Source of the DNA: Limnanthes douglasii subsp. nivea
Lineage: Eukaryota; Streptophyta; Magnoliopsida; Brassicales; Limnanthaceae
Reading direction: 5' to 3'
NCBI GenBank assembly: GCA_036936605.1
Contig: JAUPFV010000005.1
Location: forward strand, 192,694,958-192,758,957
Length of the DNA stretch: 64,000 nt
In this document: piece after piece, positions 1 through 11,055 of the stretch
How the letters are laid out: each line of letters opens with the position of its first letter
Numbering within the stretch: the first letter of the stretch is position 1
The notes under the pieces: model-generated
What the model was told of the DNA's origin: nothing
Databases searched by the model: none
Seen by the model: the letters and a program-made list of their open reading frames with translations, nothing else
Position numbers and translations under genes: made by a program

Positions 1-52
1 TCTTCATCACTAGAGTTCACATACAGTCGTTTTTGTAACTTTTCTTTCCTCT

Positions 53-379
53 TTATCCCGCTATACTCTTTTTTTGCTCAAAACGTGCTTTACGTTGTTC
101 ATATCGATCATCGCCATCGTCCATCGACTGATCCGACTGATCATTCTGACCGCCCCTTGCTATTTTAGACCTAAGCCTAGCACCATCATTATCTCCCTTC
201 TTTTTTATCAATTCGTCAAGCTCTGCCACCTTCTTTATCATCTCATTCATCTTTCCTTCAAAATCAAATTGGATTGATTTAGTTGGAATCGATTTACCTG
301 CCTCTTGCAGATCGGATTTCAATGTTTCCATAGCCTTGCGAACAGATGGATTGTCACCTTCCTCTGAATTCATCTTCAA
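53..379 (-). pseudogene. gag-like N-terminal fragment
   Basis: A 108-codon minus-strand frame begins about 100 bp inside the primer site, where gag is expected. The predicted protein is charged and Lys/Glu-rich, with a helical segment around residues 38-62 and an acidic Asp/Asp/Gly stretch near residue 85. It ends at TAA (53-55). A different frame continues to the left edge with an acidic Ser-Ser-Asp-Glu run, so a single frameshift near position 60 is likely. No catalytic motif is visible. The gag assignment is by position, not by a recognised domain. Confidence 0.45.
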
Positions 380-479
380 TCAGCGACAAATCAAACAAAA
401 TACGAAAATTCGAACGAAAAACTTCACAAAACGAAAACTCGAGACTCGATTTTTGATCTGTTGATCAAGGTATCTTCGC

Positions 480-497
480 CCCCTCCTTCTAGCGCCA
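480..497 (-). other. primer binding site (putative)
   Basis: Minus strand reads TGGCGCTAGAAGGAGGGG, starting 3 bp after the LTR end. TGG complementary to a tRNA CCA tail at this distance is the normal PBS position. I could not assign the tRNA with confidence. Confidence 0.55.
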
Positions 498-500
498 ATT

Positions 501-782
501 TGGTAAGAATTAAAGCTCAATTGATAAAATCAGGAACACAAATCTTCTTAGAGAATTTTAGGTAGTGAAAAGTGCTTCTGATTATTTCATAGGCATAACT
601 GACTTCTTCAGCCTCTTTAAATAGACTGAGTGAGTTAGTTAGAGAAATGGTTACATAATGGTATATTTGCAGTCAACCCTTACATTTCTCCTAAAGCCTA
701 ATTTAACCCTATATTTACAGAACTTATCACTTTAGTCCCTATCAATTGCACTTAGGCCCCTGAGGAATATCTTTCCTTATCA
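501..782 (-). repeat. 5' LTR, about 282 bp
   Basis: The boundaries rest on TG/CA termini with imperfect inverted ends (TGATAAGG / CTTACCA) and on the primer-binding-like sequence 3 bp inside the element. A TATA-like TATTTAAAG lies mid-LTR on the minus strand. There is no second LTR in the window to confirm the limits. Confidence 0.65.
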
Positions 783-3700
783 ACCCCGATAATACTCAGA
801 GTCTATAGGATGTGATTGCCACCAAATGGTGATACTCCTAGAAGTCATTTTTTGTATTCATAATTTGACGGGAGTACTCCCTTAGTATCTTGTTTAATCG
901 TTATTTGCAATGAATAATGTAGTATTTATATCTTTTATGACCTTGAACCCGGTAAAATCTTTTTGTAAAGTTGTGTGTAACATCTTAATTTTTTTTATAC
1001 TTCCATGCGGTAGAATGTTAAACAAGATCAAAGTGTTTCATCGAAATATTATTGGAAAAGCTCTTCACTCCATTCTATTGTCTACCTAAAAGTGTGTATT
1101 CTCGTTTTTAAATTGTTTCCATTGTACATGTCCATGGTGTGGCTGTTATAGTTGGATGGTAAGTCGTTGCACAATTATTTTTAGGCAAGTGAAGATTTGG
1201 TATCGTTGTCGTCAGGCACGGAGGTAGTGGCTAAAAAGTTTACACTCCCCATGATTAGGTAGGCATGGTGATTTTTGGGACCCTACCATTTGTTGGTCAT
1301 GCTTAGGTTGTTCCTCAGGATGTATGGTGGCTTGTATCCCTAAGAAAATTGGTTGAAATCTATTTCATACGAGATTCCCTATTGGGCTACCTAATTGTTC
1401 GATAATACTTGATATTTTTTATATTGGGTGTCCTAAGAGACTTCAAATTGTCGATGGGGGTTCAACAAGGTTCCAAACTATTATTGGAAGTTTATTTGAG
1501 CTCCAAGTAGTTAACGTCAGCTTCTAGACTGAAAATAGATGTTATGGGAGATCCTATACTATTTTTGGACGGCTCAAGACTACTATTAGATGCTCAGTTA
1601 AGAGTGGATTGCATCTAGATGCTTGGATGGGTCATAATTTTTAACTAAGTACTCGGTTAAGACATTGATTGCTTTATGAAGACTTCTTGCTTACATCTGA
1701 ATTCTTAGCAGGGTCACGCGTTGTAGTTGTACGCTCTACGGGGCCATAAGCTGCAACTATACACTTAGTTGAGTCGTTTTCTACATATGTGTGATTGGAT
1801 AGATCATGGTATGCTTCTAGAGGCTTCTGTTTGTACTTAGGTGATCAACTGAAGCTTATGGAAGAATGAAACGTGCAGAGGTTTAGGCTAGGTAGAGGAT
1901 CCTGATTCAGTACTAATCTGATGTACCTACCCAAAGGCTCTTGATGCTCGGCTCTCGCTTTTTGGTAAAATTATTCGATGCTGGGATCTTATCTCTATGT
2001 TTGATGTTTCCTATTATTGTGATATTTTTTGTATTTGTTGGAAGATGCCTTGTTGGATTCTTCATTACTGGTTTCACTTCCTTCTAGTGAAACTGTTACG
2101 GTGGACTTCCTTCGCTGCAAATAAGGTGTTAGTAAAGTCTGCAAAATCTTAAAATTAGTATCATGCTCCGTGCAAAATCTTGCTTCAGTTATTAGAATTT
2201 TGCATTCGACGACATTGGGAATATAGCTGGTGGTCAAACCTTCGTGACCACTAAGGCCAACGATTTTATCCAATAGATTTTGTCTGATGTAGACTCAATC
2301 GACTGAATCACGGGGACTGATAGCAAAACTGATGGAGCCAAAAGCAAGAAGCTGATATTAATGGTTCATCATGGTTGGAAGCTCAACGTCGAAGGCTTCA
2401 GTAGTTACTTCGCCGTTGATTGGAATGTACGGATCTATATATGAATTTATAATTTTTTATCTCACTTTTTCTAAAGTCATATAATAGCAAGAATTTTGTG
2501 GAAGAAAATCTTTTTTACATACGACATAAATGTTGATACATATTCCAATTGGTTAAAGATCTGACTATTAAAGATGAAATAATTGGTGAACAAAAGTTAT
2601 ATATTCATATAAGTAAACAAAATAAGATAAATAAAACAAAACACATTGTAATTGCAATCAAAGAGATACGAAGATCTTGTGATTTTTATTGATGGAAAAG
2701 AATTTGTATTTATTGGGATTACATATCTTTACGATAAATTTACAATAATTAAATATATTCATTAATTATTTCTCTGTGTATTGGTATGTGCTGCAAATCT
2801 TATTGTTGCACAATTTGTTTAGAGTTTACTCCAATCTGGATTACTTAGTTTCCAAGACTCGAACAAATGAACTTTAAAACTATTCGGACCGGTTAATTTA
2901 TAGAATCGATTTTGACCTTATAAATACAAAAAACATAACTAAAATTTCCAACAAAATATAAACCATAGAAAAGGTCTAATTTGTCTATTGACAAAAAAAC
3001 TTAGATGTTAACACAATAAAAACCACAAAAATAATAATATGAAAACTTACAAGAATGCGGTAAAATGATTTTTGATCAATCTTATATTTTAAAATGCAAG
3101 TGACATAATATCTTTATTAACATAGAAACAATATCCAATTTGGATGAAGACTATATTGGTGAAATAAGCTATAAACGTCTCTATTATGTTGGAAACAGCG
3201 CATTTAAAAATGTATTAAATTTTTAAAAAACGTCGCTGAAATGTATAATGTACATTTGAAACAAAAAAATGATCTTCCAATAGAACTTAAATTTGGTGAT
3301 TTACGGTTTAATTTGGATAAATTAGAGTACAGGTTCCATTGTTGTCATTGTTTATGTTTTTTTCGTGTTTGCAAATTTACATCAATTTTCATCCATGGAG
3401 TCAAAACTTGCAGTTGTCGGACTACAACTGATTTCGAAAATTTTGGATGAAATTTGTTTGTTGAAATGCAAATAATTTCGAAACCCACTTTCTGAATTAG
3501 AAACCATGTCGGTTATACTGATTATGTGGTTCACGTTTTTTGTTAAATTTGTTCAAATAAATATTAGAGTCATGCTTAAATATATATATTATATATTTTG
3601 ACTTCAAGTTGTTCAGTTTTATTTTAGTTTTTAAACAACTTGTTCGATTTCGATTGATACAATTTTTCTGAAAATGAGTTTTTTCGGTTTTGGAAGAGAA

Positions 3701-4449
3701 AAATAATTATAACCTTTGTTTTAGATGTTGTCGTTTTTTAATTATATATTTAAAAGGTGCAGAGCTTTTTAATAAAAAAAAATACATTTAAATAAAATAA
3801 CCTGAACGCTAGTTATGTGACATGAATTATTTCTTATAATTGTTTTAAATAATCTTTTTAATGTAAAATGCCTTTTCTGTACGTAGTATGGTTCCCTAAT
3901 TGATATCTAATCTTTTTCATTTACAGAAATACATAAGTATATAAAAAGAGATATATAGTGATGATCTATAATTTTTTACCAACTTTTGATAAAATCACAG
4001 ATGTGCTTTCGACAAATGCTACCGAGTGTTAGCCATATCATAGCGAACGAGACTACATTTTAATTTAATGTCATTTTTAAATAAATATTCTGACGGTATC
4101 ATGTCATTTTGCAAAAGCAAAATAGAGATCGAGATACATGAACAATCATGCATCGTTAAACAACTACAAAACCAACCAATTCAGGAGTACAATGTTTCGA
4201 AATGGGTAGTTGGCAGAATAGATGACTTGATAAAAAAATCAATTGTCGACTCCACCTGCAAAAGTATTTTTGTTTTTTTTATTTGAATTTGTCATTTTAC
4301 GTAATTTATTTGTTGGCGGTGGTTTGTAGACTATTGCATCAAATCGATTATACGTATTTGCTGAATAACAACGGCAAATTCCTTAAAGAAAACCTCTTTG
4401 TATGAAAATTCCCAGCACCAACGCAACTTGAAAGAATAATACCTAAAAA
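783..4449. other. no supported gene; AT-rich intergenic DNA
   Basis: The left part (783-2450) is less AT-rich than the rest and may be old transposon debris, but I could align it to nothing. The right part is very AT-rich. Short open frames at 1995-2273, 3241-3450 and 4068-4286 have no recognisable motif and look like chance frames. Confidence 0.6.
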
Positions 4450-4570
4450 CATCACTACAAATATAACATGTTACTCTCCTATAATCGAACGAGTAATTAC
4501 TATTCTATCTGTAAGCTTTACATTGATTTCTCTCTCTAGAATATTTTGGTGATCACTTTCAAGCAGGGCG
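4450..4570 (-). repeat. LTR-end-like block, inverted copy of 50905-51005
   Basis: The reverse complement of this block matches 50905-51005 almost base for base. It includes a run containing TAATTACTCGTTCGATTATA and another containing CACCAAAATATTCTAGAG, with about 11 extra bases in this copy. In both places it lies downstream of a decayed Tat-type integrase on the same strand, so an LTR or 3' untranslated segment of one old family is the likely source. Exact LTR limits could not be set. Confidence 0.55.
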
Positions 4571-4719
4571 AGGGCGAGTACATTAGGAAGAGCGATTACA
4601 TTAGGAAAGAGTACATCTGATATATAATAAATCATTTATATATAACGTGAATACAAAGAATTGACGAAAAGTAAGAAGGAAAATTATAAGTTTAAGTGTT
4701 TAATCGTATAAGGTCCTTC

Positions 4720-5067
4720 CTAAGTTAGGGCTAATTTTTTTAAGTGAATGTCCTTGCTAAATAGAATTACCATTCGTAATAATTCACCAATCTTGAAGCT
4801 TCGGAAGCGGGCCTTTAAATTGTAACGGTTGCGTATCAAAGCTTTGTAATGTTTTGATGAGAGATGGGCCTGGATCCGCTTCTTTTCGACCGCGTCCAGC
4901 TTTGTACTTACAGATTTAAGGTTTTTACCTTCATCATAAGTGGATATCTTGTAATACTTTATTGAGATTTGGCTAGGAGAACTGTATTCATGTTGTAGTG
5001 CAAACAATGTTTCTGAGTGGCTGATCTTGGGGTAGTTCGGTATAACCACCACACATCTTGTAAACAA
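4720..5067 (-). pseudogene. decayed Tat-type integrase C-terminus
   Basis: The 115-residue minus-strand frame retains the layout of the gypsy integrase tail seen in elements A and B: a 'KISTYDEG' segment, then a helix with 'EKKRIQAHLSSKHYKALIRNRY', then 'RSFKIGELLRMV', then 'HLKKLALT', which corresponds to the 'GKLAPTWEGPY' region. The DDE core is not present in this frame. It is related to, but much more diverged than, A and B, and resembles the remnant at 49288-49640. Only the tail survives, so it is non-functional. Confidence 0.7.
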
Positions 5068-6590
5068 TATGGCTACCTCATGGATGCTCTATCAAGTGAT
5101 ATTTTTATGCCATCTATAATAAGTCCTCTCTTTATTACTTGAACGGTTTGAGGGGGCTACTCGAGTTCACAATCCTTTTCGATGGTTTTCGGATGGCTTT
5201 TAAGGGGGCTAAAAACTTTTAAAATTCTTGAAACCTTTTAAATTCTTGAAACGACTTGGGAGCTACTATTATTTGCAAGTCTTTTCCGATTAATATTTTA
5301 AACACAGATTTCATATCCCAATATGGATTGAAGATTACTTAATACTTCCAAAGGAATTCAAAACAATCAAGCTACATCAACAAGGAACCTAATGCAACAT
5401 TATAGGTGCATCAACGCTCACATCCCCTAGTTAGTACAAATGAACATATTTTGATAAAACACATCAATCATCGTAACGTCTATAAGGCTAAGTCTTGAGA
5501 ACAAAGCAATGCAACTGGATGTACCATCTTTACAACATATCGTACAACAACACGATCTCTTTTATTCATCTATTATTTCATCTTTAATCATTGAATCTTA
5601 ACCAACCAAAATTTATATCATCATGTATGAAATAACCTTTATTTAATAAAATACTTAATATACTTACTTTAAAACTTTAGATCTATTATCAAATTCAAGA
5701 TTTATATTCGTTTATATTTTTTGTCTTTTAGATTGATGGGTCAGGCTCAATTTGTATTTAGTCAAACTCGTTGATATTAAGTATGATTCTGTTTATATTG
5801 TTTAGCTTAGTTATTTATGTTTGATATTAATCTTATATCAACATTGTTGTTATGGTTTTGATTTTTGATTTGTAATCGTGAATTTACGTTTTTGTTTGGG
5901 GGTATGGTTTGATCAGTGAATCATGTAATTATGGGTTTTTAATATATAAATGTTTTAGATTATTAAATATATTAAAACTATTATATGCTTTCTAAATTGT
6001 AATTTTAATTTATATATAATTTTAAGTTAATTTTGTTTAGGTTAGTTTATGGGATAAAAACCGACCTAAACAGATTAAATTATAGTTATTAATAAATTTA
6101 TTTAAATTTGGATAAATAAATGTTAGATGCGATCAAAGTTCTGCATTAGTTAGGCATGAGAATGATCAATGGTATATAAGTAGAAACATATCTCAACTAG
6201 TATGAGATCTTTTAGAAGTGGACCAAAAGCAAAATCGTACGAACGTGTAGAGATCAGATTATTCATACGAAGGTGTAATATGCGATGATACAATCTTATT
6301 ATTTATCACATCCCTTTTCTTCAAGTCTTACATCCTTTTTTAAAGATCAAATATATGTACATGTTATACTCATTTCTTTTTGGAATAAGGGTTTCCTTCG
6401 TGGTTGTAAGTCTAAACAATACACCACCTTCTAATTTTTTGTTTTCCATTATGATCTTAATTATGAAAACATCTTTTTGGGAATTATTTAGTCAACCTTA
6501 AAATTTAACCAACCCATCCACGAGACAGCAGTCTCCCAACTTTGGATGCTAAAAACAACCGAGTGATCGACCTTCAAATACAGTTGCCTC
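5068..6590. other. no supported gene; AT-rich DNA
   Basis: I see no open frame with recognisable content. Around 5150-5280 there are a few short repeats containing GGGGGCTA, and 5640-6130 is very AT-rich. It may be remains of the element that donated the integrase tail at 4720-5067. Confidence 0.55.
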
Positions 6591-6720
6591 CAAACCGAAA
6601 CCATCATAAAGGATCAATCAAGCTTCAAAAAACCGTGGTCCTCATCTAGGTTTTGATAGATTTTGTCAATGAACTGATTCATCTTCCTCCAAACCTAAGT
6701 CTCTTTTATGAGATCGATTG
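6591..6720. repeat. 60-bp degenerate tandem array, left part
   Basis: About two diverged units recognisable by 'CATCTTCC..CAAAC' followed by 'AAGTCTCTTT' and a purine-rich block. The array resumes at 17214 on the far side of element A, so A inserted into it. The last five bases (6716-6720, GATTG) are the left target duplication. Confidence 0.6.
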
Positions 6721-7174
6721 TTGTAAGGACAATAATCGCCTGAGGGTAGGCTGATAATTTCAGTTGGTATTTTACGGTGGTATGTGGGTGTTTAAGTGGT
6801 GGTGTGTGGGAGTTTAATGTGTTTAGAGAGTAGAGAGATAATTAAGTAGCTTGGTAGCAGTTAATTCTTATTACCCATAGTTAATGCAGGTGGTTGGGTA
6901 TTTATAGTGTGATGTTTGGGCCCTTATGGGCTTTCGGGTCATATTTAATGGACCCGGGTCATGTTTAAAGACCCATGAGCTTTAAGTTGGAGAGCAAGCA
7001 GCTTAGTCAAGAAGTGTTTAGGTTTTTTAGTACTTTTGTCATAGTTCGAACAGCCCTATGTTCATAGTGTCCAAAGTAATCTGTCCGGTCCAAGTCCATG
7101 TGATCTGTCCGGTTTCCGGAGAGACTAGACCGATTTTCCCTTGTTCGGGGAGCATGCTGAATCCGGACTCATCA
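6721..7174 (-). repeat. element A 3' LTR (454 bp)
   Basis: Matches 16760-17213 along its full length with about ten substitutions. On the plus strand it starts TT where the partner has TG, so the terminal dinucleotide has mutated, and it ends ACTCATCA. The minus-strand TATA box TATAAATA is at 6899-6906. Confidence 0.95.
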
Positions 7175-7188
7175 GGAGCCCCTTTTTT
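7175..7188 (-). other. element A polypurine tract
   Basis: The minus strand reads AAAAAAGGGGCTCC immediately before the 3' LTR, the correct place for the plus-strand primer. Element B has the same tract. Confidence 0.8.
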
Positions 7189-7503
7189 AGGTGTTTGAGC
7201 AAGCATTCTTGTCGAAGAACTGAAAAACAGTCCGACGTCAGAAGTAGTTTTCAATCCGGACAGGTCTTATGGGTTTACCCGGACAGATAAAGCTTCACGA
7301 ATTCAAAACGGTTTTTGCCAGAGTTCGTGGGACACGTGTCGCTCTCTGATTGGTCACTCCAGCCGTTTTTTCACCTTGAATTTCGCACCACCTTATTTGA
7401 AAAGCAACCTCTTTAATTACAAGTAGTGACATCAGCACCGTCTTTTAATCATTGCCAAACTTTTCGAATTCTCCTAGGAATCAACTCCTTTTTTCAGATT
7501 TAT

Positions 7504-7510
7504 TATAAAT
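7504..7510 (+). promoter_or_regulatory. TATA-like box for the antisense gene of element A
   Basis: TATAAAT lies about 100 bp upstream of the ATG at 7611, followed by a pyrimidine-rich leader typical of plant 5' UTRs. Element B has TATAAAT at the matching place (45802-45808 on its minus strand). Promoter activity is inferred from this conservation only. Confidence 0.4.
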
Positions 7511-7610
7511 TGAAACTCACTTTCTTCTGTTTTCACCATCTCTTTCACATTTACTCTGCAAATTTACTCAGAGCTTTATCTCTCTAAAGCAAAGATTTTC
7601 TTGGTGGTTT

Positions 7611-10583
7611 ATGTTTACAGCAAGGACTGCATTGATTAAAGGTGGTTGGCTCAACCTTTCAGAGTTGGAGAAAGCGCAAAAAGTTGAGAAGGAGAGACGA
7701 ATCGCAGCAGGGCTACCTTCATCACCTGTTGACAGACCAGCCGCCTCCGTTACAGAGTCAGATCGAGGCTCGTCCTCCTCTAAAGGTACTAAGCCCAAAA
7801 AGTTATTTCAATCCACCCTCTCGCCTATAGTCTCTGGTTCCTCAGTTCAGGAGTCAGTACCTGCTGTTGAGCCAGGAGTTACAGTTACAAGTGTTAGGAA
7901 ACCCTCTCCTTTTATCGCTATGGGATCAGACACATAGCACTCTCCGGAGAAGTTGGTGGTTAAGAGGACAACCCGGTTGGTAAAGGGGCAGGCCTCCAAG
8001 AATACTCCCTCAAAATCGGGGGCAAAAAATAGCAGCTCTGGGTCTGGAGTTCCCCTCAGAGCTCCCCGGGAAAGACCATCCGGTTCGGAAGCGAGCAAAA
8101 CAGTACCCCCACAAGAGACCTCTGCCTCAGAGCCCCAGCCTGAGACTAGGGGTCAAGAAGATACTATAAATCAGCAGTCCGGAAGCCAGGATGTGCCAAG
8201 TTTAAGCCCTTCCCGGACCACTGCCACTGATATTCCCCCAACAATCATGGAGGAAAGAATGGAGGACTCTGTTGAAGAAGTCCCCTTTGAGTCTGAGTCC
8301 TCCGGCCAGACTGACAATACTGCTGCTGCCAAAAAAGGCAAGGAAAAACTGTGCTTGAAGCATCCGGACCTGCCGGAGTGCCTTGAAGAGAAGGTGGGGC
8401 CGTGTTTTCACAGAGTTGAGCTCAAATACCTCTTGGCTTTACAGAAGACCAAGTATGCATTCATCCATACTGCTGAACTAGGTCGAATGCGCACAAAATG
8501 GGGGATCCCAGAAAACGTAAAGATAAGGATTCCCATTGATACGGAGACCCCTATGGATTGTAAGCGGAACGAAATAGTCTTTTTCACAGAGCTATTTAAT
8601 TGGGGACTCAGGTTCCCCTTGGACCCGGAGATCGTTAGATACTTCCACCTGGTCAAGCTCTGCCCGAGCCAGCTGAGCCCCAACGGCTGGTATACTCCGA
8701 TGTCATGTATCATGGCATCTAGGTTGTCCGGGATCCCTCTCCCCATGGAAGAGTTCGCAGCAGTGGCCAACCTTTGCAAACATCACCAATTCCCCTTCTA
8801 CCACTTCAATATGGGGAATGACCTTAAAGCTGTTGATGATCTGTTGGAGTCCGAAAGAAAATGGAGGAGCCAATTTTTATTTGTCAGTGGTGCTTGGGAA
8901 GACGGCAAAAAGATTAAGGTCGGAGAGAACCCAAGCCTCCTCAGGAGCAGGTGGAGGAGTGATCGTAAGTTTCACAATTCAAATCTTTGACCATTCCTCC
9001 CTTTTTTTAAGTTGGTTTAAATTAACTGGTCTCTCTTTTGTTTTATCAGAGCTGCCTAAGGAGTTCGGGGACTACTTGAAGGCCGGACAGGTCACCTGTG
9101 GCAAAATCAATGTTTGGGCCGCAGAGAACTGAGGGAATCGATTCCACAATGCTTTTACTAGTGGAAATCTGGCAAGGTCTCATCTGTGGAACATCACATG
9201 TCGGAGAGACCTGACTTGGGAGGAGCTCACCACCCAACCTTCTGCAGATACTGTGCTTAAGAGGTCCCATGAACCAGATGGGACACTCTTCCTGCCTGGC
9301 CGGGCTAAAGCCCCAAGCAAAATGAAGGGCAAGAAGAGAGGCAAAAGGGTGGCAAGTGATGCTGAGAAGGATGCCCTAACCGCCCCGGAGGGACCGGCCT
9401 AGAGCCAAATCAATGCTGCTCTCTTGCAGGTAGTGGAGCAAGAGACTGTAAGATAGGAAGCAGAACTCCCAAAATCTCCAAGGGCTTCCAAGAGGAATCG
9501 CAAGCAGGAGAGTGGTGGGGCAGACCGGGCAGCCAAGAAGAAGAAGACTGCAAGGGGAGATGAGCTTGCTCTCCGGGATCCGGAGCCCCCTGTCCAGGCT
9601 GACCCCTCTGACCGAACACAAGTTGAAGAGATCCCAAGAGAGTTTCACACTGATGAAGTTGAGGGGGGAGATCTCAACCTTGATGAGGTGGACATCACCG
9701 GTCTAGGTGGGCTTGGCGAATATTTCCTCAACCTCCCCAGAGACGACTTCGCAGGGCCTTACATCCCTCCGAGCAGCTCCAATACGGTCAACTTCAATGG
9801 TAAGACTTTCATTGTTTCTCGTGAAAATGACACCATAGCCCATTCCTTGCTTAGCAATGTGCAGCCAGTACTCACACTGGAAAGACAAGTCCGGAGTCAG
9901 GCAGACATCATTAAAGACCTCAATTCTGAGAAAGAAAAGTTGTCCGGAGACCTTCGCACTGCTACTACCAATGCTGACATGCTAAAGGAGGCAAATGAGG
10001 GGCTAAAAAGAGTCAAGAGGAAAGCACCAGAAAGGTTGCCACTCTAGAGGAGACAATTAAAGACCTCCGGGAGAAGCTGTCCGGTGTGGAAAAAGATCTT
10101 ACTGCCTCAAAAGAGGAGACTAAGGCAAAGGACAAGATCATCACCAACCTTACTACAGACAAGATTGCTCTCGAAAATACAGCATCCAAGGCTGTCGAGG
10201 AGAAAACCGCTTTGTTAAGGGATCAAGAGGCTACGATCAATGCCAGGATCAATGCCTATGCCAACCAGATGATTAAAAGCGAAGAGCTATTGCTTGAGAA
10301 GGTGAGGTCTGACATGGTTCTTTTATTCTATGAAAAATTTCCAGGCAGGAACCTAAGGGACTTATGGCTTTATGTTGAGCCCGACGAGCTTCCATACCAC
10401 ACGATGGCTGAAGGTGACAGGTTTGGCTACTCTAGTGGCTCCTCAGTTGATGAAGAACACACTTGAGAGAGCCCAGACGAGGGGAAGGACGATCCCAAAG
10501 GCAAAAAGGTAGTCGAAGAGAAAAGTGACTTAGAGAGCAAAAAGACAGATGAAGGTGAGCCATCTTCAAAGGCTCAACCTTAA
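7611..10583 (+). pseudogene. element A antisense accessory gene (spliced, broken)
   Basis: A long gene on the strand opposite to gag-pol, between integrase and the 3' LTR. The N-terminus begins MFTARTALIKGGWLNLSELE, then a Ser/Pro/Glu-rich linker. A globular domain (about 8390-8964, with 'GLRFPLDPEIVRYFHL', 'CPSQLSPNGWYT' and 'SGIPLPMEEF') resembles the putative gypsy-type transposon family often labelled Transposase_28. After an intron come a Lys-rich linker, a long coiled coil (about 9880-10310) and an acidic tail ending KAQP. The start is chosen by alignment with element B (45705). Lesions: stops at about 7935, 9130, 9400, 9454, a frameshift near 10010, and a stop at 10464. Function is unknown. 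Additional ORFs, some antisense, are described for Tat elements. Confidence 0.8.
8965..9049 (+). other. intron in element A antisense gene (85 bp)
   Basis: Donor GTAAGT at 8965 and acceptor TTTTATCAG at 9041-9049. The intron is AT- and T-rich. Splicing joins C|AG (phase 1) and keeps the frame across 'RSDQLPKEFGDYLK'. The element B copy has an intron at the same codon, which supports real splicing. Confidence 0.75.
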
Positions 10584-11055
10584 CCCACAAGCTTCCTTGT
10601 TTATTTTTCATTCAAACTAAAGTCCTTGGAAGGCCAAGGCATTCTTTTTGTAATAGTGTCCGGAATTCGAGCGGACAGGTTTTTGTGTTCTATTTTGACT
10701 TGTTTAAAAGTCCTTGGAAGGCCAAGGCAAGTTTAAGTTATTTCATTTAATGAATATCTACGTTCTATGCAACCATTATCTTCTTTATTGTCCATTTTAA
10801 TTTTGATAGCCAGAGTTTAAATAGCTTTTAGATATTGCATTGTGAGAGTGTTTAAATTTTCCGGCTAGAGTTTAAATAGCCTCTAGAAATTTCAGTCCGG
10901 ATAGTATGATAAGGAACAGAACTTTAAACAACACTTAGAAAATTTTTCAAGAAGGCATTGAATTTCATTGAAACCTCTCCGTGCCACCGGGGAGGGGAGA
11001 GTATGCCCCCAAATATTTACATGGATGTTTAAACAAGTAAATATTTACACAAGGG
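10584..11055. other. element A non-coding gap between convergent genes
   Basis: The tail-to-tail region between the antisense gene end and the pol end. It contains two copies of 'GTCCTTGGAAGGCCAAGGCA' (about 10621 and 10709), each with an internal palindrome CCTTGGAAGGCCAAGG. The same motif occurs twice in element B (about 42645-42665 and 42730-42750). These may act in 3'-end formation; this is inference. Confidence 0.5.

Larger units (their letters stand above)
1..782 (-). mobile_element. LTR retrotransposon, 5' end only (leaves window at left)
   Basis: This is the first part of a minus-strand LTR retrotransposon: a 5' LTR at 501-782, a primer-binding-site-like stretch, and the start of a gag-like reading frame running to the left edge. 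The LTR, read on the minus strand, starts TGATAAGG and ends CTTACCA, so its ends form short inverted repeats in the TG...CA form. Pol lies outside the window, so the superfamily cannot be assigned. The target duplication cannot be tested because the other end is missing. Confidence 0.7.

Noticed and set aside
1995..2273. 92-codon minus-strand frame in 783-4449
   Set aside because: No motif, low-complexity Ser/Asn/Lys tail, and no supporting context.
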